Source: Pseudorhodobacter turbinis
GTDB taxonomy: Bacteria; Pseudomonadota; Alphaproteobacteria; Rhodobacterales; Rhodobacteraceae
Direction of reading: 5' to 3'
Length of the DNA stretch: 64,000 nucleotides
NCBI RefSeq assembly: GCF_005234135.1
Contig: NZ_CP039965.1
Span: forward strand, 124,001-188,000
The notes below the pieces were generated by a model. The model worked only from the letters and a program-made list of their open reading frames with translations. It searched no databases and was not told where the DNA came from. A program made the position numbers and the translations under genes. Position 1 is the first letter of the stretch, and the number at the start of each line of letters is the position of its first letter. Below, piece by piece: positions 1-8,819 of the stretch.

Positions 1-24
1 CGGCCTTACAAGCCGGGGGCGGAT

Positions 25-1068
25 ATGACGGGTAAAAATGGGCTGACCTATGCCGATGCAGGTGTGGATATTGACGCAGGCAACGCGCTGGTGGAGCGGA
101 TTAAACCCGCGGCCAAACGCACAAGCCGCCCCGGCACGATGTCGGGCCTTGGCGGTTTCGGCGCGCTGTTTGACCTGAAGGGCGCGGGCTATGTCGATCC
201 GATCCTTGTGGCTGCGACCGACGGTGTTGGGACCAAACTGCGGATCGCGATTGATACCGGAAATGTTGACACCATCGGCGTTGATCTGGTGGCGATGTGC
301 GTCAATGATCTGGTCTGCCAAGGTGCCGAGCCTTTGTTTTTCCTTGATTACTTCGCAACCGGCAAGCTGGATCTGGATCAGGCCACGCGCATCATCAACG
401 GGATCGCGGCGGGCTGTGAGGCCTCTGGCTGTGCTTTGATCGGCGGGGAAACCGCCGAGATGCCGGGCATGTATCATGGCGGTGATTTCGACCTTGCGGG
501 CTTTGCCGTGGGCGCGATGGAGCGGGGCCAGACCCTGCCCGAGGGCGTGGTCGAAGGCGATGTTTTGTTGGGCCTGACCTCGGACGGGGTGCATTCCAAC
601 GGCTATTCCTTTGTGCGCAAAGTGGTGGAGATGTCGGGCCTCGACTGGCATTCCCCCAGCCCCTTTGGTGCAGGCACCTTGGGGCAGGGCTTGTTGGCCC
701 CCACGCGGCTTTATGTGAAGCAGTGCCTTGCGGCGGTGCGCGCGGGCGGGGTGCATGCACTGGCCCATATCACCGGTGGCGGCTTGACCGAAAACCCGCC
801 ACGTGTGCTGCCCGAGGGGCTGGCCTGTGAGATCGACCTGTCGGCATGGCCTTTGCCCAAGGTCTTTGGTTGGCTGGCCGCAACCGCAAATATGACCGAA
901 GAAGAGCTGCTCAAGACCTTTAACTGCGGCATCGGCATGATGTTGGTGGTCAGCGCCGACCGAGCCGAGGCTTTGGCACAAGAGCTGCGTGATGCGGGCG
1001 AGACCGTGGTCACCATGGGCCGTGTGGTGCCGGGTGAGGGTGTGATCTACAAAGGGTCCTTGCTGTGA
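25..1068 (+). CDS. purM: Phosphoribosylformylglycinamidine cyclo-ligase (AIR synthetase)
   Basis: PurM closes the imidazole ring of the purine precursor, turning FGAM into AIR with ATP in the cytoplasm. The 347-residue product matches the usual family length. It shows the glycine-rich segment GGFGALFDL near residue 45, the ATDGVGTK nucleotide/substrate motif near residues 63-70, and [11 protein letters not shown] near residue 147. The ATG at 25 opens with the expected [12 protein letters not shown] sequence, so the gene is complete although only 24 bases precede it. Its stop overlaps the GTG start of purN in a GTGA junction, which points to a purMN operon with translational coupling. Assignment is secure from family motifs. 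Confidence 0.97.
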   Translation: MTGKNGLTYADAGVDIDAGNALVERIKPAAKRTSRPGTMSGLGGFGALFDLKGAGYVDPILVAATDGVGTKLRIAIDTGNVDTIGVDLVAMCVNDLVCQGAEPLFFLDYFATGKLDLDQATRIINGIAAGCEASGCALIGGETAEMPGMYHGGDFDLAGFAVGAMERGQTLPEGVVEGDVLLGLTSDGVHSNGYSFVRKVVEMSGLDWHSPSPFGAGTLGQGLLAPTRLYVKQCLAAVRAGGVHALAHITGGGLTENPPRVLPEGLACEIDLSAWPLPKVFGWLAATANMTEEELLKTFNCGIGMMLVVSADRAEALAQELRDAGETVVTMGRVVPGEGVIYKGSLL

Positions 1069-1652
1069 AGCGCGTTGCCATCCTGATTTCGGGGGGTGGT
1101 TCGAATATGGTGGCGCTGTGCCGGGATATGGTGGGGGATCACCCTTGCCGCCCGGTGCTTGTCGCCTCTAATGATCCGGCTGCGGGCGGGTTGGCCCGTG
1201 CCGAGGCGATGGGGATTGCCACGGCCGCCGTCGATCACCGCAAATTTTCGGGCGATCGCGCGGCCTTTGAAGCGGCCTTGTTAGAGCCCATTCTGGCCGC
1301 CGCGCCCGATATCCTGTGTCTTGCGGGATTTATGCGGGTGCTGACACCGGCCTTTGTTGCGCGGTTTGAGGGGCGGATGCTTAACATTCACCCCAGCCTT
1401 TTGCCGAAATATCCCGGCCTGCATACCCATGCCCGTGCCATTGCGGCAGGCGATACCGAGGCCGGCTGTTCGGTGCATGAGGTGACGGCGGTTCTTGACG
1501 ACGGGCCGGTTCTGGGCCGTGCGGTGGTGCCGGTGGATGCGGACGAGACCCCCGAGACGCTGACCGCCAAGGTCCTGGTGCAGGAACACAAGCTCTATCC
1601 TGCCGTCTTGCGGCGTTTCGCGATGGGTGAGCGCGGCTTGCTGACGCTGTAG
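1065..1652 (+). CDS. purN: Phosphoribosylglycinamide formyltransferase (GAR transformylase)
   Basis: PurN transfers a formyl group from 10-formyltetrahydrofolate to GAR, the third step of de novo purine synthesis. The protein has 195 residues. The phosphate-binding GGGSN loop is at residues 10-14, and the catalytic triad is visible as N107 and H109 in NIHPSLLP plus D145 in DDGPVLG. The start is GTG, overlapping the purM stop by four bases, so translation is probably coupled to purM. The next gene is about 110 bases away and encodes an unrelated transporter; no strong terminator is visible in that gap. Confidence 0.96.
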   Translation: MKRVAILISGGGSNMVALCRDMVGDHPCRPVLVASNDPAAGGLARAEAMGIATAAVDHRKFSGDRAAFEAALLEPILAAAPDILCLAGFMRVLTPAFVARFEGRMLNIHPSLLPKYPGLHTHARAIAAGDTEAGCSVHEVTAVLDDGPVLGRAVVPVDADETPETLTAKVLVQEHKLYPAVLRRFAMGERGLLTL

Positions 1653-1760
1653 CGCGCGATGAATATCGCGTCACGGGTTGGCAATACGCGGCCCGCGCTG
1701 TAGGGAGAGCCCTTGTTTTGATGGCGGGGCGATGCCCTTTTGCTTGGGGAAGCGGATTAA

Positions 1761-3269
1761 ATGATATCAGCACATCTTTATCGCCAGCAGTGGTTTGGCA
1801 ACATCCGGTCGGATTTGCTGTCGGGGCTGGTCGTGGCTTTGGCGCTGATCCCCGAGGCGATTGCCTTTTCGATCATCGCTGGGGTGGATCCGAAGGTCGG
1901 GCTTTATGCCAGCTTTTCCATCGCGGTGATTACGGCGATTGTTGGCGGGCGTCCGGGGATGATCTCGGCGGCGACGGCGGCGACGGCGGTGTTGATGAAA
2001 CCCCTGATTGATACCTATGGCCCCGAGTTAGGTCTGCAATATCTGCTGGCGGCCACGGTGCTGGCCGGTGTGTTACAGGTGCTTGCGGGGGTGTTGAAAC
2101 TGGGGCGGGTGATGCGGTTTGTTTCGCGCTCGGTGATGACCGGTTTTGTGAATGCGCTGGCGATCCTGATCTTTCTTGCGCAGGTGCCAGAGATGGATCT
2201 GCGCAATGAGGGCGTGAGCATGCTGACCTTTGTGCTGATCGGTGCAGGGTTGGCGATCATCTACTTGTTGCCCTATCTGACCAAGGCAGTGCCTTCGCCA
2301 CTGGTGGCGATTGTGGTGCTGACGGGGCTGTCGATGACGCTGGGGTTTGATACCCGCGTGGTGGGCGATATGGGCGCGCTGCCCGATACATTGCCGTTCT
2401 TCTTGCTGCCCGACATTCCTCTGACGATGGAAACCTTCTGGATCGTGCTGCCGGTATCCTCGGCCATCGCGGTTGTGGGGCTTTTGGAAAGCCTGATGAC
2501 GGCCAGCCTGATCGATGATTTGACCGATACCCCCAGCGATAAAAATCAGGAATGTGTGGGTCAGGGTGTGGCCAATGTGGCGACCGGATTTATTGGCGGC
2601 ATGGCGGGCTGTGCGATGATCGGGCAAAGCATGATCAACGTCAAATCCGGCGGGCGCGGGCGGTTGTCTTGCTTTGCGGCCGGTGTGTTCTTGTTGTTTT
2701 TGATCGTAGCCTTGGGGGATTTGGTGCGCCAGATCCCGATGCCTGCCTTGGTCGCCATCATGATCATGGTGTCCATCGGGACGTTCAGCTGGTCATCGAT
2801 CAAGAACCTGAAACTGCATCCGCGCTCCAGCTCCATCGTGATGTTGGCGACGGTGGGTTCCGTGGTCTATACGCATAATCTGGCGATCGGGGTTGCTGTT
2901 GGGGTGCTTTTGTCGGGGATTTTCTTTGCGGGCAAGATCGCGCAGCTGTTCCGTGTCACATCGACATTGTCGGCGGATGGGGCAGAGCGGGTTTATCACA
3001 TCGAGGGCCAGCTTTTCTTTGCCAGCGTTGAGGATTTCATGGCATCTTTTGATTTTCATGAGGTTTTGGACCGCGTGGTGATCAATGTTTCAAACGCGCA
3101 TATCTGGGATATTTCCTCGGTTGCGGCCTTGGATATGGCGGTGCTGAAATTCCGCCGTGACGGGGCCGAGGTGACGGTTGTCGGCATGAACGCGGCCTCG
3201 GAAACGATTGTGGATGAATTGGCGCTGCACGATAAACCCGGCGCGCTTGATAAAATGCTTGCGCATTAA
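1761..3269 (+). CDS. SulP family anion permease with STAS domain
   Basis: This is an inner-membrane SLC26/SulP transporter, a family that carries sulfate, bicarbonate or other anions. Of its 502 residues, roughly 15-390 form a run of hydrophobic helices opening with the family signature [21 protein letters not shown]. Residues about 410-500 form a cytoplasmic STAS domain containing DISSVAALD, the site that corresponds to the regulatory serine of anti-sigma antagonists. The substrate cannot be read from the sequence. A universal stress protein follows after 15 bases, so the two are probably co-transcribed, which suggests a role in stress-linked ion homeostasis (inference). Confidence 0.9.
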   Translation: MISAHLYRQQWFGNIRSDLLSGLVVALALIPEAIAFSIIAGVDPKVGLYASFSIAVITAIVGGRPGMISAATAATAVLMKPLIDTYGPELGLQYLLAATVLAGVLQVLAGVLKLGRVMRFVSRSVMTGFVNALAILIFLAQVPEMDLRNEGVSMLTFVLIGAGLAIIYLLPYLTKAVPSPLVAIVVLTGLSMTLGFDTRVVGDMGALPDTLPFFLLPDIPLTMETFWIVLPVSSAIAVVGLLESLMTASLIDDLTDTPSDKNQECVGQGVANVATGFIGGMAGCAMIGQSMINVKSGGRGRLSCFAAGVFLLFLIVALGDLVRQIPMPALVAIMIMVSIGTFSWSSIKNLKLHPRSSSIVMLATVGSVVYTHNLAIGVAVGVLLSGIFFAGKIAQLFRVTSTLSADGAERVYHIEGQLFFASVEDFMASFDFHEVLDRVVINVSNAHIWDISSVAALDMAVLKFRRDGAEVTVVGMNAASETIVDELALHDKPGALDKMLAH

Positions 3270-3284
3270 AGGAAGGCGGACAGT

Positions 3285-4112
3285 ATGAAGATCATCGCTT
3301 TGGTTGACGGTTCTGCCTATGCCCGTTCGGTTTGCGAGCTGGCAGGCTGGACCGCTGTGCGGCTGGAGGCCCGCGTCGAGGCGCTGCATGTTTTGGGCCG
3401 CCGCGAGGCTGGCGAGCAGGATTTATCCGGCGCCATTCGCCTAGGCGCCAGAACCGCCCTGCTCGAGGAATTGGCAGAGCTGGACGCCGCGCGCTCCAAG
3501 CTGATTACGCAAAAGGGCCGCGCCATTTTGGAGGATGCCAAGGCCGTTTTGGCCGCCGCCGGTGTGGCCGAGGTATCGACTCGCATGCGTCATGGCGACC
3601 TTCTGGAGGAAATGGGCAGCGACAGCGATTTGATCGTGGTTGGAAAACGCGGTGAGGCGGCTGATTTCGCGAAGGGTCATCTTGGCTCTAACCTGGAACG
3701 AATCGTGCGTGGGGCGAAGGTTCCGGTTTTGGTGGCCGCGCGTGCCTTTGCGCCGGTGGCCCGTGTGCTGGTGGCCTTTGATGGCGGGCCTTCTGCGCGC
3801 CGTGCGGTTGACTATATCGCCGGTTCGCCGCTTTTTAGCGGCGCGGAAGTGGTTGTTGTCAGCGTGGGCGAAGGCACTGCCGCCGGTCTGGAAGATGCCA
3901 AGACGCAACTGACCGCTGCCGGTTTAAATGTCGAGGTGCGGCAACTGCCGGGGCAGCCGGAGAAAGTGCTGTCCAAGATGGTAGAGGAAGAGGGCTTTGG
4001 GATGTTGGTCATGGGCGCTTATGGCCACAGCCGCATCCGCAGCCTGATCATCGGCTCTACCACCACCGAGATGATCCGGTCGTGCAAAGTGCCGGTGATG
4101 TTGCTGCGCTAG
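3285..4112 (+). CDS. Universal stress protein, tandem UspA domains
   Basis: A 275-residue cytoplasmic protein built of two UspA folds, residues about 1-145 and 155-275. The second domain ends with the ATP-binding pattern GAYGHSRIRSLIIGSTT followed by CKVPVMLL; the first keeps a weaker version, VVGKRGEAADFAKGHLGSN. The better-preserved loop in domain 2 suggests that domain binds ATP (inference). It follows the SulP gene by 15 bases and probably shares its transcript. Its TAG stop lies inside a CTAG palindrome that also supplies the stop of the convergent CobC-like gene. Confidence 0.88.
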   Translation: MKIIALVDGSAYARSVCELAGWTAVRLEARVEALHVLGRREAGEQDLSGAIRLGARTALLEELAELDAARSKLITQKGRAILEDAKAVLAAAGVAEVSTRMRHGDLLEEMGSDSDLIVVGKRGEAADFAKGHLGSNLERIVRGAKVPVLVAARAFAPVARVLVAFDGGPSARRAVDYIAGSPLFSGAEVVVVSVGEGTAAGLEDAKTQLTAAGLNVEVRQLPGQPEKVLSKMVEEEGFGMLVMGAYGHSRIRSLIIGSTTTEMIRSCKVPVMLLR

Positions 4113-4666
4113 GGCAGGTGGTTGATCCGCCCCGCAGACCAAGCGCCGTCAAAGGTGATTTGGGTGACGGAAAGCGGGTCGATCTTATGGGCAAAAGCGT
4201 CATAGGCGCTGATGCCCAAGGCGCGCTGCACTTGGGTCAGGATAACGCCGAAATGGGCGACAATGATGATATCTTGGTGCCCCGTCAGCCTGTCCACGGC
4301 CCTGTTCACACGGGCGCAAACCGTGTTCCAGCTTTCGCCTCCCGGGGGTGCGATATCGCCCGGTTCCTCCCAATAGCGGCGGATATGGGCTTGGTCCGTG
4401 ACCTCGGTTGCGCGCTGTAACTCCCACGCGCCAAAGTTGATTTCACGCAGGTCGGGATCATGCGGCAAGCGCCGCCGCGCGCCGATGATCGCATCCGCCG
4501 TGGCTGCCGCCCGCGACAGCGTCGATGAAATGACCGGTGCCTGCGGCAGATAACTTGACAGGCGCGCAAGGGCGGCGGTATCGGACAGGTCGGCAGGCAG
4601 ATCGGACCAGCCGACCATGACGCGTGCATGGGTCGGCCCGTGCCGGACCCAGTGAAACCGGGTCAT
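4109..4666 (-). CDS. Histidine phosphatase family protein, probable alpha-ribazole phosphatase (CobC-like)
   Basis: A 185-residue phosphoglycerate-mutase-like phosphatase. The catalytic RHG is at residues 8-10, with further phosphate-pocket residues R52, E75 and H138 (in VAHFG). In this superfamily CobC removes the 5'-phosphate of alpha-ribazole phosphate or of adenosylcobalamin phosphate. That role is supported mainly by context: its start overlaps the stop of the cobU/cobP gene in an ATGA junction. On fold alone it could be a general phosphomonoesterase. It converges on the universal stress gene and the two stops share one CTAG. Confidence 0.78.
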   Translation of the reverse strand: MTRFHWVRHGPTHARVMVGWSDLPADLSDTAALARLSSYLPQAPVISSTLSRAAATADAIIGARRRLPHDPDLREINFGAWELQRATEVTDQAHIRRYWEEPGDIAPPGGESWNTVCARVNRAVDRLTGHQDIIIVAHFGVILTQVQRALGISAYDAFAHKIDPLSVTQITFDGAWSAGRINHLP

Positions 4667-5193
4667 AGCGTGCCTTTCAAAACCAGCGGCAGCCCCGAGA
4701 CCACGGCAACCACCAGCCCCGCCTGCGTGGCAAGATCTTGGTTTAGCCGCCCTTGGGCATCGCGAAACTGCCGCGCCAGCGCATTATCCGGCACGATGGA
4801 CCAGCCCAGCTCATTTGTAACGATCACCACTGGCGCGGGGCAGATGGCGAGGGCGGCAAGCAGGGCCTGTATCTCCGCCTCCATATCCGCCTTTTCCAGC
4901 ATGAGATTGGTCAGCCACATCGTCGCGCAATCAAGCAGCACCACATCGCCCGCGCACACGTTCTGCAACGCTGTGACAACATCACGCGGGGCCTCGACCG
5001 TATGCCAATCCGGCCCGCGGCTGGTTCTATGGGCGTCGATTTTGGCGCGCATCTCGTCATCCCAAACCTGCGCCGTCGCAAGATAAACCTGCCGCAGGCC
5101 GGAGCCTGTGACCAGCTCCTCGGCAAAGCGGGATTTTCCCGATTTTGCGCCGCCTGTCACCAAGCTGAGCGGGGGCAGGTTTTTTTGCGTCAT
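4663..5193 (-). CDS. cobU: Adenosylcobinamide kinase / adenosylcobinamide-phosphate guanylyltransferase
   Basis: Bifunctional CobU/CobP phosphorylates adenosylcobinamide and then attaches GMP, an essential step of nucleotide-loop assembly and cobinamide salvage. The 176-residue protein begins with the P-loop GGAKSGKS at residues 14-21. H55 in DAHRTSRG corresponds by alignment to the histidine that is guanylylated in enteric CobU, followed by a typical WHTVEAPRDV segment. It is the upstream gene of a two-gene leftward operon with the CobC-like phosphatase and is divergent from the rpoH-type gene. BluB, which makes the lower ligand, is encoded at 14.9 kb. Confidence 0.94.
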   Translation of the reverse strand: MTQKNLPPLSLVTGGAKSGKSRFAEELVTGSGLRQVYLATAQVWDDEMRAKIDAHRTSRGPDWHTVEAPRDVVTALQNVCAGDVVLLDCATMWLTNLMLEKADMEAEIQALLAALAICPAPVVIVTNELGWSIVPDNALARQFRDAQGRLNQDLATQAGLVVAVVSGLPLVLKGTL

Positions 5194-5199
5194 GAAGTT

Positions 5200-5229
5200 T
5201 GATCCAATCGGGATGTCGCTGCGTATTGG
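5200..5229 (+). promoter_or_regulatory. Candidate ECF (sigma-E type) promoter upstream of the rpoH-like gene
   Basis: TGATCC (5200-5205), 18 bases, then TATTGG (5224-5229), ending 26 bases before the chosen ATG. TGATCC is the -35 element used by Rhodobacter sigma-E, which is known to drive rpoHII. The -10-like element departs from the known TAAGA form, so this is only a candidate. Confidence 0.33.
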
Positions 5230-5255
5230 TTACGATAGCAGCAGGGGGCAGAAAG

Positions 5256-6131
5256 ATGGCACAGGCTGGATATAGCGATCAAACCATGTCGCGCCAAGCG
5301 ATGAAGGCAGAGTTGTTGGACGCAGAAACCGAATTGCGCCTTGCCTATGCGTGGCGTGATCAGCGCGATGAGGCGGCGCTGCACCGTTTGATCACCGCCT
5401 ACATGCGGCTGGCAATCAGCATGGCCGCCAAGTTTCGCCGCTACGGTGCGCCGATGAATGACCTGATCCAAGAGGCCTCCTTGGGCCTGATGAAGGCAGC
5501 GGACAAGTTTGACCCCGATCGTGGTCTGCGGTTTTCGACCTATGCCGTGTGGTGGATCAAGGCGAGCATTCAGGAATATGTCATGCGCAACTGGTCGATG
5601 GTGCGCACCGGCTCTACCAGCAGCCAAAAGGCGCTGTTCTTTAACCTGCGCCGGGTGCAGGCGCAGTTGGAGCGCGAGGCGGGTCAGCGCGGCGAGACAT
5701 TGGACGGACATCAGCTACGTGCGCAGGTTGCCATTGAAATCGGTGTGCCGCTGAAAGATGTGGAGATGATGGATGGTCGCCTCGGCGGCTCTGACTTTTC
5801 GCTTAACGCGACGCAATCATCCGAGGATGAGGGCCGCGAATGGATCGATGCGCTGGAAGATGACGGCGCGCAGGCCGCCGATATGGTCGAGGATAGTCAC
5901 GACCGCGCCCATCTGCGCAATTGGCTGATTGAGGCGCTGTCGGGGCTAAGCCCACGTGAGCGTTTCATCGTAACGGAACGCAAGCTGCGTGAAGAAGGCC
6001 GGACGCTGGACTCCTTAGGGCAAGAGCTTGGCCTGTCCAAGGAGCGTGTCCGCCAGCTAGAGGCCGCGGCCTTTGCAAAGCTCAGACGCAGCCTTGAAAC
6101 CGATGCGCGAGAGGTGCATAACTTTCTGTAA
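5256..6131 (+). CDS. rpoH: RNA polymerase sigma-32 type factor (RpoH, probably the RpoHII paralog)
   Basis: A 291-residue group 3 sigma factor. Region 2 spans about residues 45-115 (DLIQEASLGLMKAADKFDP, FSTYAVWWIKASIQEY). The heat-shock-sigma RpoH box reads QKALFFNLRR at 124-133. Region 4 with its helix-turn-helix is near the C-terminus (LGLSKERVRQLE). An in-frame TTG at 5199 would add 19 poor residues; the ATG at 5256 behind a GGGGGCAGAAAG purine stretch is preferred. Rhodobacteraceae usually carry two rpoH genes; coupling to a ChaN-like gene and a TGATCC element fit the singlet-oxygen/heat paralog RpoHII, but that choice is inference. Its stop overlaps the downstream ATG (TAATG). Confidence 0.88.
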   Translation: MAQAGYSDQTMSRQAMKAELLDAETELRLAYAWRDQRDEAALHRLITAYMRLAISMAAKFRRYGAPMNDLIQEASLGLMKAADKFDPDRGLRFSTYAVWWIKASIQEYVMRNWSMVRTGSTSSQKALFFNLRRVQAQLEREAGQRGETLDGHQLRAQVAIEIGVPLKDVEMMDGRLGGSDFSLNATQSSEDEGREWIDALEDDGAQAADMVEDSHDRAHLRNWLIEALSGLSPRERFIVTERKLREEGRTLDSLGQELGLSKERVRQLEAAAFAKLRRSLETDAREVHNFL

Positions 6132-6949
6132 TGACACATGCTTTCCGCCTGATCCTTGCAATCTGCGCTCTTTGGGGCGGCATGGCCTGTGGGCAGGCGG
6201 TAACCCCTGCCGATCTACCCGCCACAGCCCCCGCCGATATCGTGATCATTGGTGAGTTGCACGACAACCCGCTGCATCACCTGACCCAAGCGGAACTGGT
6301 TGCGCGTTGGTCGCCTGCGGCCTTGGTGTTTGAGATGCTTACGCCCGCGCAGGCTGCTGCATCTGTGGGGCGAGACCGCCAAGACGCCGTTGCAATGGCG
6401 GATGCGCTGGCGTGGGGTGGCACTGGTTGGCCGGATTACAGCCTTTACCATCCGATCTTCGCGGCCTCTGGGGCGGCACAGATTTATGGTGCCGCACTGG
6501 ACCGTTCCGATGTGCGCCGCGCCATGACTCAAGGTGCGGCTGCGGTATTTGGCGCAGAGGCGGCGGGTTTTGGTCTGGATATGCCCCTGCCCGTGGCGGA
6601 ACAATCCGCGCGTGAGGCAGATCAGATGGCGGCCCATTGTGATGCGCTGCCACCCGAGATGTTGCCGGGCATGGTCGCGGCCCAACGTCTGCGCGATGCC
6701 GCATTCGCCCGTACCGCGCTAGAAGCCTTGGCCGAGACCGGCGGGCCGGTGGTTGTCATCACCGGCTCTGGTCATGCAGACAAGCAGCGCGGCATACCGG
6801 CAGCACTGGCCAAAGCCGCGCCGCAAGCATCGCTGTTCAGCATCGGCCAAACCGAATCCGACCCCGGCGTAGATGCCCCCTATGACGCGTGGATCATTTC
6901 CGATCCCACCCCGCGCGAAGATCCCTGTGCGGCTTTTGCCAAGCCATAG
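6131..6949 (+). CDS. ChaN-like haem/iron-regulated lipoprotein
   Basis: A 272-residue exported protein. Residues 1-20 form a hydrophobic signal ending in a lipobox-like GGMAC with C20 as candidate lipidation site. The mature part carries the ChaN/Tiki-superfamily signature GELHDNP with H44, FEML, and a late GSGHADKQRG near residue 215. Campylobacter ChaN binds haem and has been linked to iron uptake; enzymatic roles have also been suggested for the wider fold, so function here is open. The ATG overlaps the rpoH stop (TAATG), so it is almost certainly in the stress sigma-factor transcription unit. Confidence 0.82.
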   Translation: MTHAFRLILAICALWGGMACGQAVTPADLPATAPADIVIIGELHDNPLHHLTQAELVARWSPAALVFEMLTPAQAAASVGRDRQDAVAMADALAWGGTGWPDYSLYHPIFAASGAAQIYGAALDRSDVRRAMTQGAAAVFGAEAAGFGLDMPLPVAEQSAREADQMAAHCDALPPEMLPGMVAAQRLRDAAFARTALEALAETGGPVVVITGSGHADKQRGIPAALAKAAPQASLFSIGQTESDPGVDAPYDAWIISDPTPREDPCAAFAKP

Positions 6950-7040
6950 GGGTTTTGCGCCCAGCTGTTTCGAAAACCGTTCACCTTGGCCGAAAAACCG
7001 GATAGCCTTGCGCGGGAAACCAAAGGGATAAGGGGGCGGT

Positions 7041-8237
7041 ATGCTGTCAAACAAGCGCATTTTACTTGTGATCGGCGGCGGAATCTCTGCCTTCAAATCG
7101 CTTGATCTCATCCGCAGGCTGCGTGAACGCGGCGCAAGCGTTACCCCCGTGCTGACCCGCGCGGGTGAGCAATTCGTGACCCCGCTTTCGGTTGCGGCCC
7201 TTTCGGGGTCCAAGCTGTACCGTGATCTTTTTGATCTGACCGAAGAGGCCGAGATGGGGCATATCCAACTGTCGCGCTCTGCCGATCTGATCGTGGTGGC
7301 CCCTGCGACGGCGGATCTGATGGCAAAGATGGCGCATGGCCGTGCCGATGATCTGGCCTCGACGCTTTTGCTGGCCACGGATACGCCGGTTTTGCTGGCG
7401 CCTGCGATGAATGTGCGGATGTGGGACCATCCTGCAACCCAGCGCAATATTGCCACGCTGCGCGGGGATGGGATCCGTTTTGTCGGGCCGAATGAAGGCG
7501 ATATGGCCTGCGGCGAATATGGCCCCGGTCGTATGGCTGAACCGATGGAGATTCTGGCCGCGATCGAGGCGGGCTTTGCCAAAGGGCCGCTTGCGGGTCG
7601 GCATGTTCTGGTCACCTCTGGCCCGACGCATGAGCCGATTGATCCGGTGCGCTATATCGCCAACCGGTCCTCGGGGGCGCAGGGCACGGCGATTGCCGCC
7701 GCCCTGCGGGATCTGGGCGCACGTGTGACCTTTGTCACCGGACCGGCCAGCGTGCCACCGCCCGGCGGTGTGGATGTGGTGCGGGTAGAAACCGCCGCCC
7801 AGATGCTCGGCGCGGTCGAGGCGGCCTTGCCCGCAGAGGCGGCGATCTTTGCGGCGGCGGTGGCCGATTGGCGGGTGATGAATGCGGCCACCTCCAAGAT
7901 GAAAAAGGACGGGTCGGGCAAGGCCCCCGCAATGGAGTTCGCGCAAAACCCCGATATTCTGGCGCAGGTCTCGGGGTTGGCACAGGGGCGCCCCGCGCTT
8001 GTCGTGGGGTTTGCCGCCGAAACCGATGATGTGATCGCCAATGCGACGGCCAAGCGGTTGCGCAAGGGCTGTGACTGGATCGTGGCGAATGATGTATCCC
8101 CCGTGACGGGGATCATGGGGGGCGCGGAAAACGCGGTGACGGTGATTTCGGGTGACGGCGCAGAGAGCTGGCCCCGCATGGGCAAAGCCGCCGTGGCGCA
8201 GCGTCTGGCCGCGAAAATCGCCGAGGCACTGGCCTAG
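7041..8237 (+). CDS. coaBC: Bifunctional phosphopantothenoylcysteine decarboxylase / phosphopantothenate-cysteine ligase
   Basis: CoaBC (Dfp) carries out two consecutive steps of coenzyme A synthesis. In its 398 residues the N-terminal FMN-dependent decarboxylase shows PAMN at 121-124 and the catalytic cysteine C157 in GDMACGEYGPGRM. The C-terminal CTP-dependent ligase starts near residue 188 with VLVTSGPTHEPIDPVR, and the substrate loop SSGAQG follows. Length and motif order match the fused form. It lies 91 bases after the ChaN-like gene and about 70 bases before dut, the coaBC-dut order seen in many proteobacteria. Confidence 0.97.
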   Translation: MLSNKRILLVIGGGISAFKSLDLIRRLRERGASVTPVLTRAGEQFVTPLSVAALSGSKLYRDLFDLTEEAEMGHIQLSRSADLIVVAPATADLMAKMAHGRADDLASTLLLATDTPVLLAPAMNVRMWDHPATQRNIATLRGDGIRFVGPNEGDMACGEYGPGRMAEPMEILAAIEAGFAKGPLAGRHVLVTSGPTHEPIDPVRYIANRSSGAQGTAIAAALRDLGARVTFVTGPASVPPPGGVDVVRVETAAQMLGAVEAALPAEAAIFAAAVADWRVMNAATSKMKKDGSGKAPAMEFAQNPDILAQVSGLAQGRPALVVGFAAETDDVIANATAKRLRKGCDWIVANDVSPVTGIMGGAENAVTVISGDGAESWPRMGKAAVAQRLAAKIAEALA

Positions 8238-8306
8238 GCCTGTTGCTTGCTTGAAACCGGCAGGGTCGGGCCCTAAGAACAGCGCAAATCCATAGGAGAG
8301 CGAATA

Positions 8307-8762
8307 ATGCAGATCAAAGTGTTGGATGCGCGGTTGCATGACTGGGGCCTGCCACGGTTCCAGACCGAGGGCGCGGCGGGGGTGGACCTTTTTGCCTGCG
8401 TTGAGGATGTTGTGCAGATTGAGGCCCAAGCCCCTGCGATCCTTATCAAATCCGGCATTTCGATTTCATTCGGGGATCCGTCGGTTGCGGGGCTGGTGCT
8501 GCCCAGATCGGGTGCGGGGCATAAAAAGGGGTTGGTGCTTGGCAATACCGTTGGCCTGATTGACCCCGATTATTCGGGTGAGATCATGATGAGCGTCTGG
8601 AACCGCAATCCGGTCGGCTCTGCTCCGATCGAGGTGCGCGCGGGCGACCGGATCGGCCAGTTGGTCTTTGTGCCCGTTGTCAGGCCGTCGTTTGAGGTCG
8701 TCGAGGAATTTACCGAGCAAACCATCCGCGGAGCAGGCGGTTTCGGGTCCACCGGAAGCTGA
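8307..8762 (+). CDS. dut: dUTP diphosphatase (dUTPase)
   Basis: Dut hydrolyses dUTP to dUMP, limiting uracil in DNA and feeding thymidylate synthesis. The 151-residue protein is a standard trimeric dUTPase with the conserved motifs in order: PRSGAGHKKGL (motif 2), GLIDPDYSGEI (motif 3), RAGDRIGQLVF (motif 4) and the C-terminal glycine-rich RGAGGFGSTGS (motif 5). Motif 2 has GHKKG where many enzymes have LAxKxG, a modest variation. A clear AGGAGAG ribosome binding site precedes the ATG. It follows coaBC in the same direction. Confidence 0.96.
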   Translation: MQIKVLDARLHDWGLPRFQTEGAAGVDLFACVEDVVQIEAQAPAILIKSGISISFGDPSVAGLVLPRSGAGHKKGLVLGNTVGLIDPDYSGEIMMSVWNRNPVGSAPIEVRAGDRIGQLVFVPVVRPSFEVVEEFTEQTIRGAGGFGSTGS

Positions 8763-8819
8763 TCCGATGTGCAGCGGCGCGCCAGTTTCGCATATTGAGC
8801 CCTTTGGGGGGGCGCCGCG

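Noticed and set aside
1653..1760. Terminator after purN
   Set aside because: Only a five-pair hairpin (GCGAT/ATCGC) without a T-run is visible.
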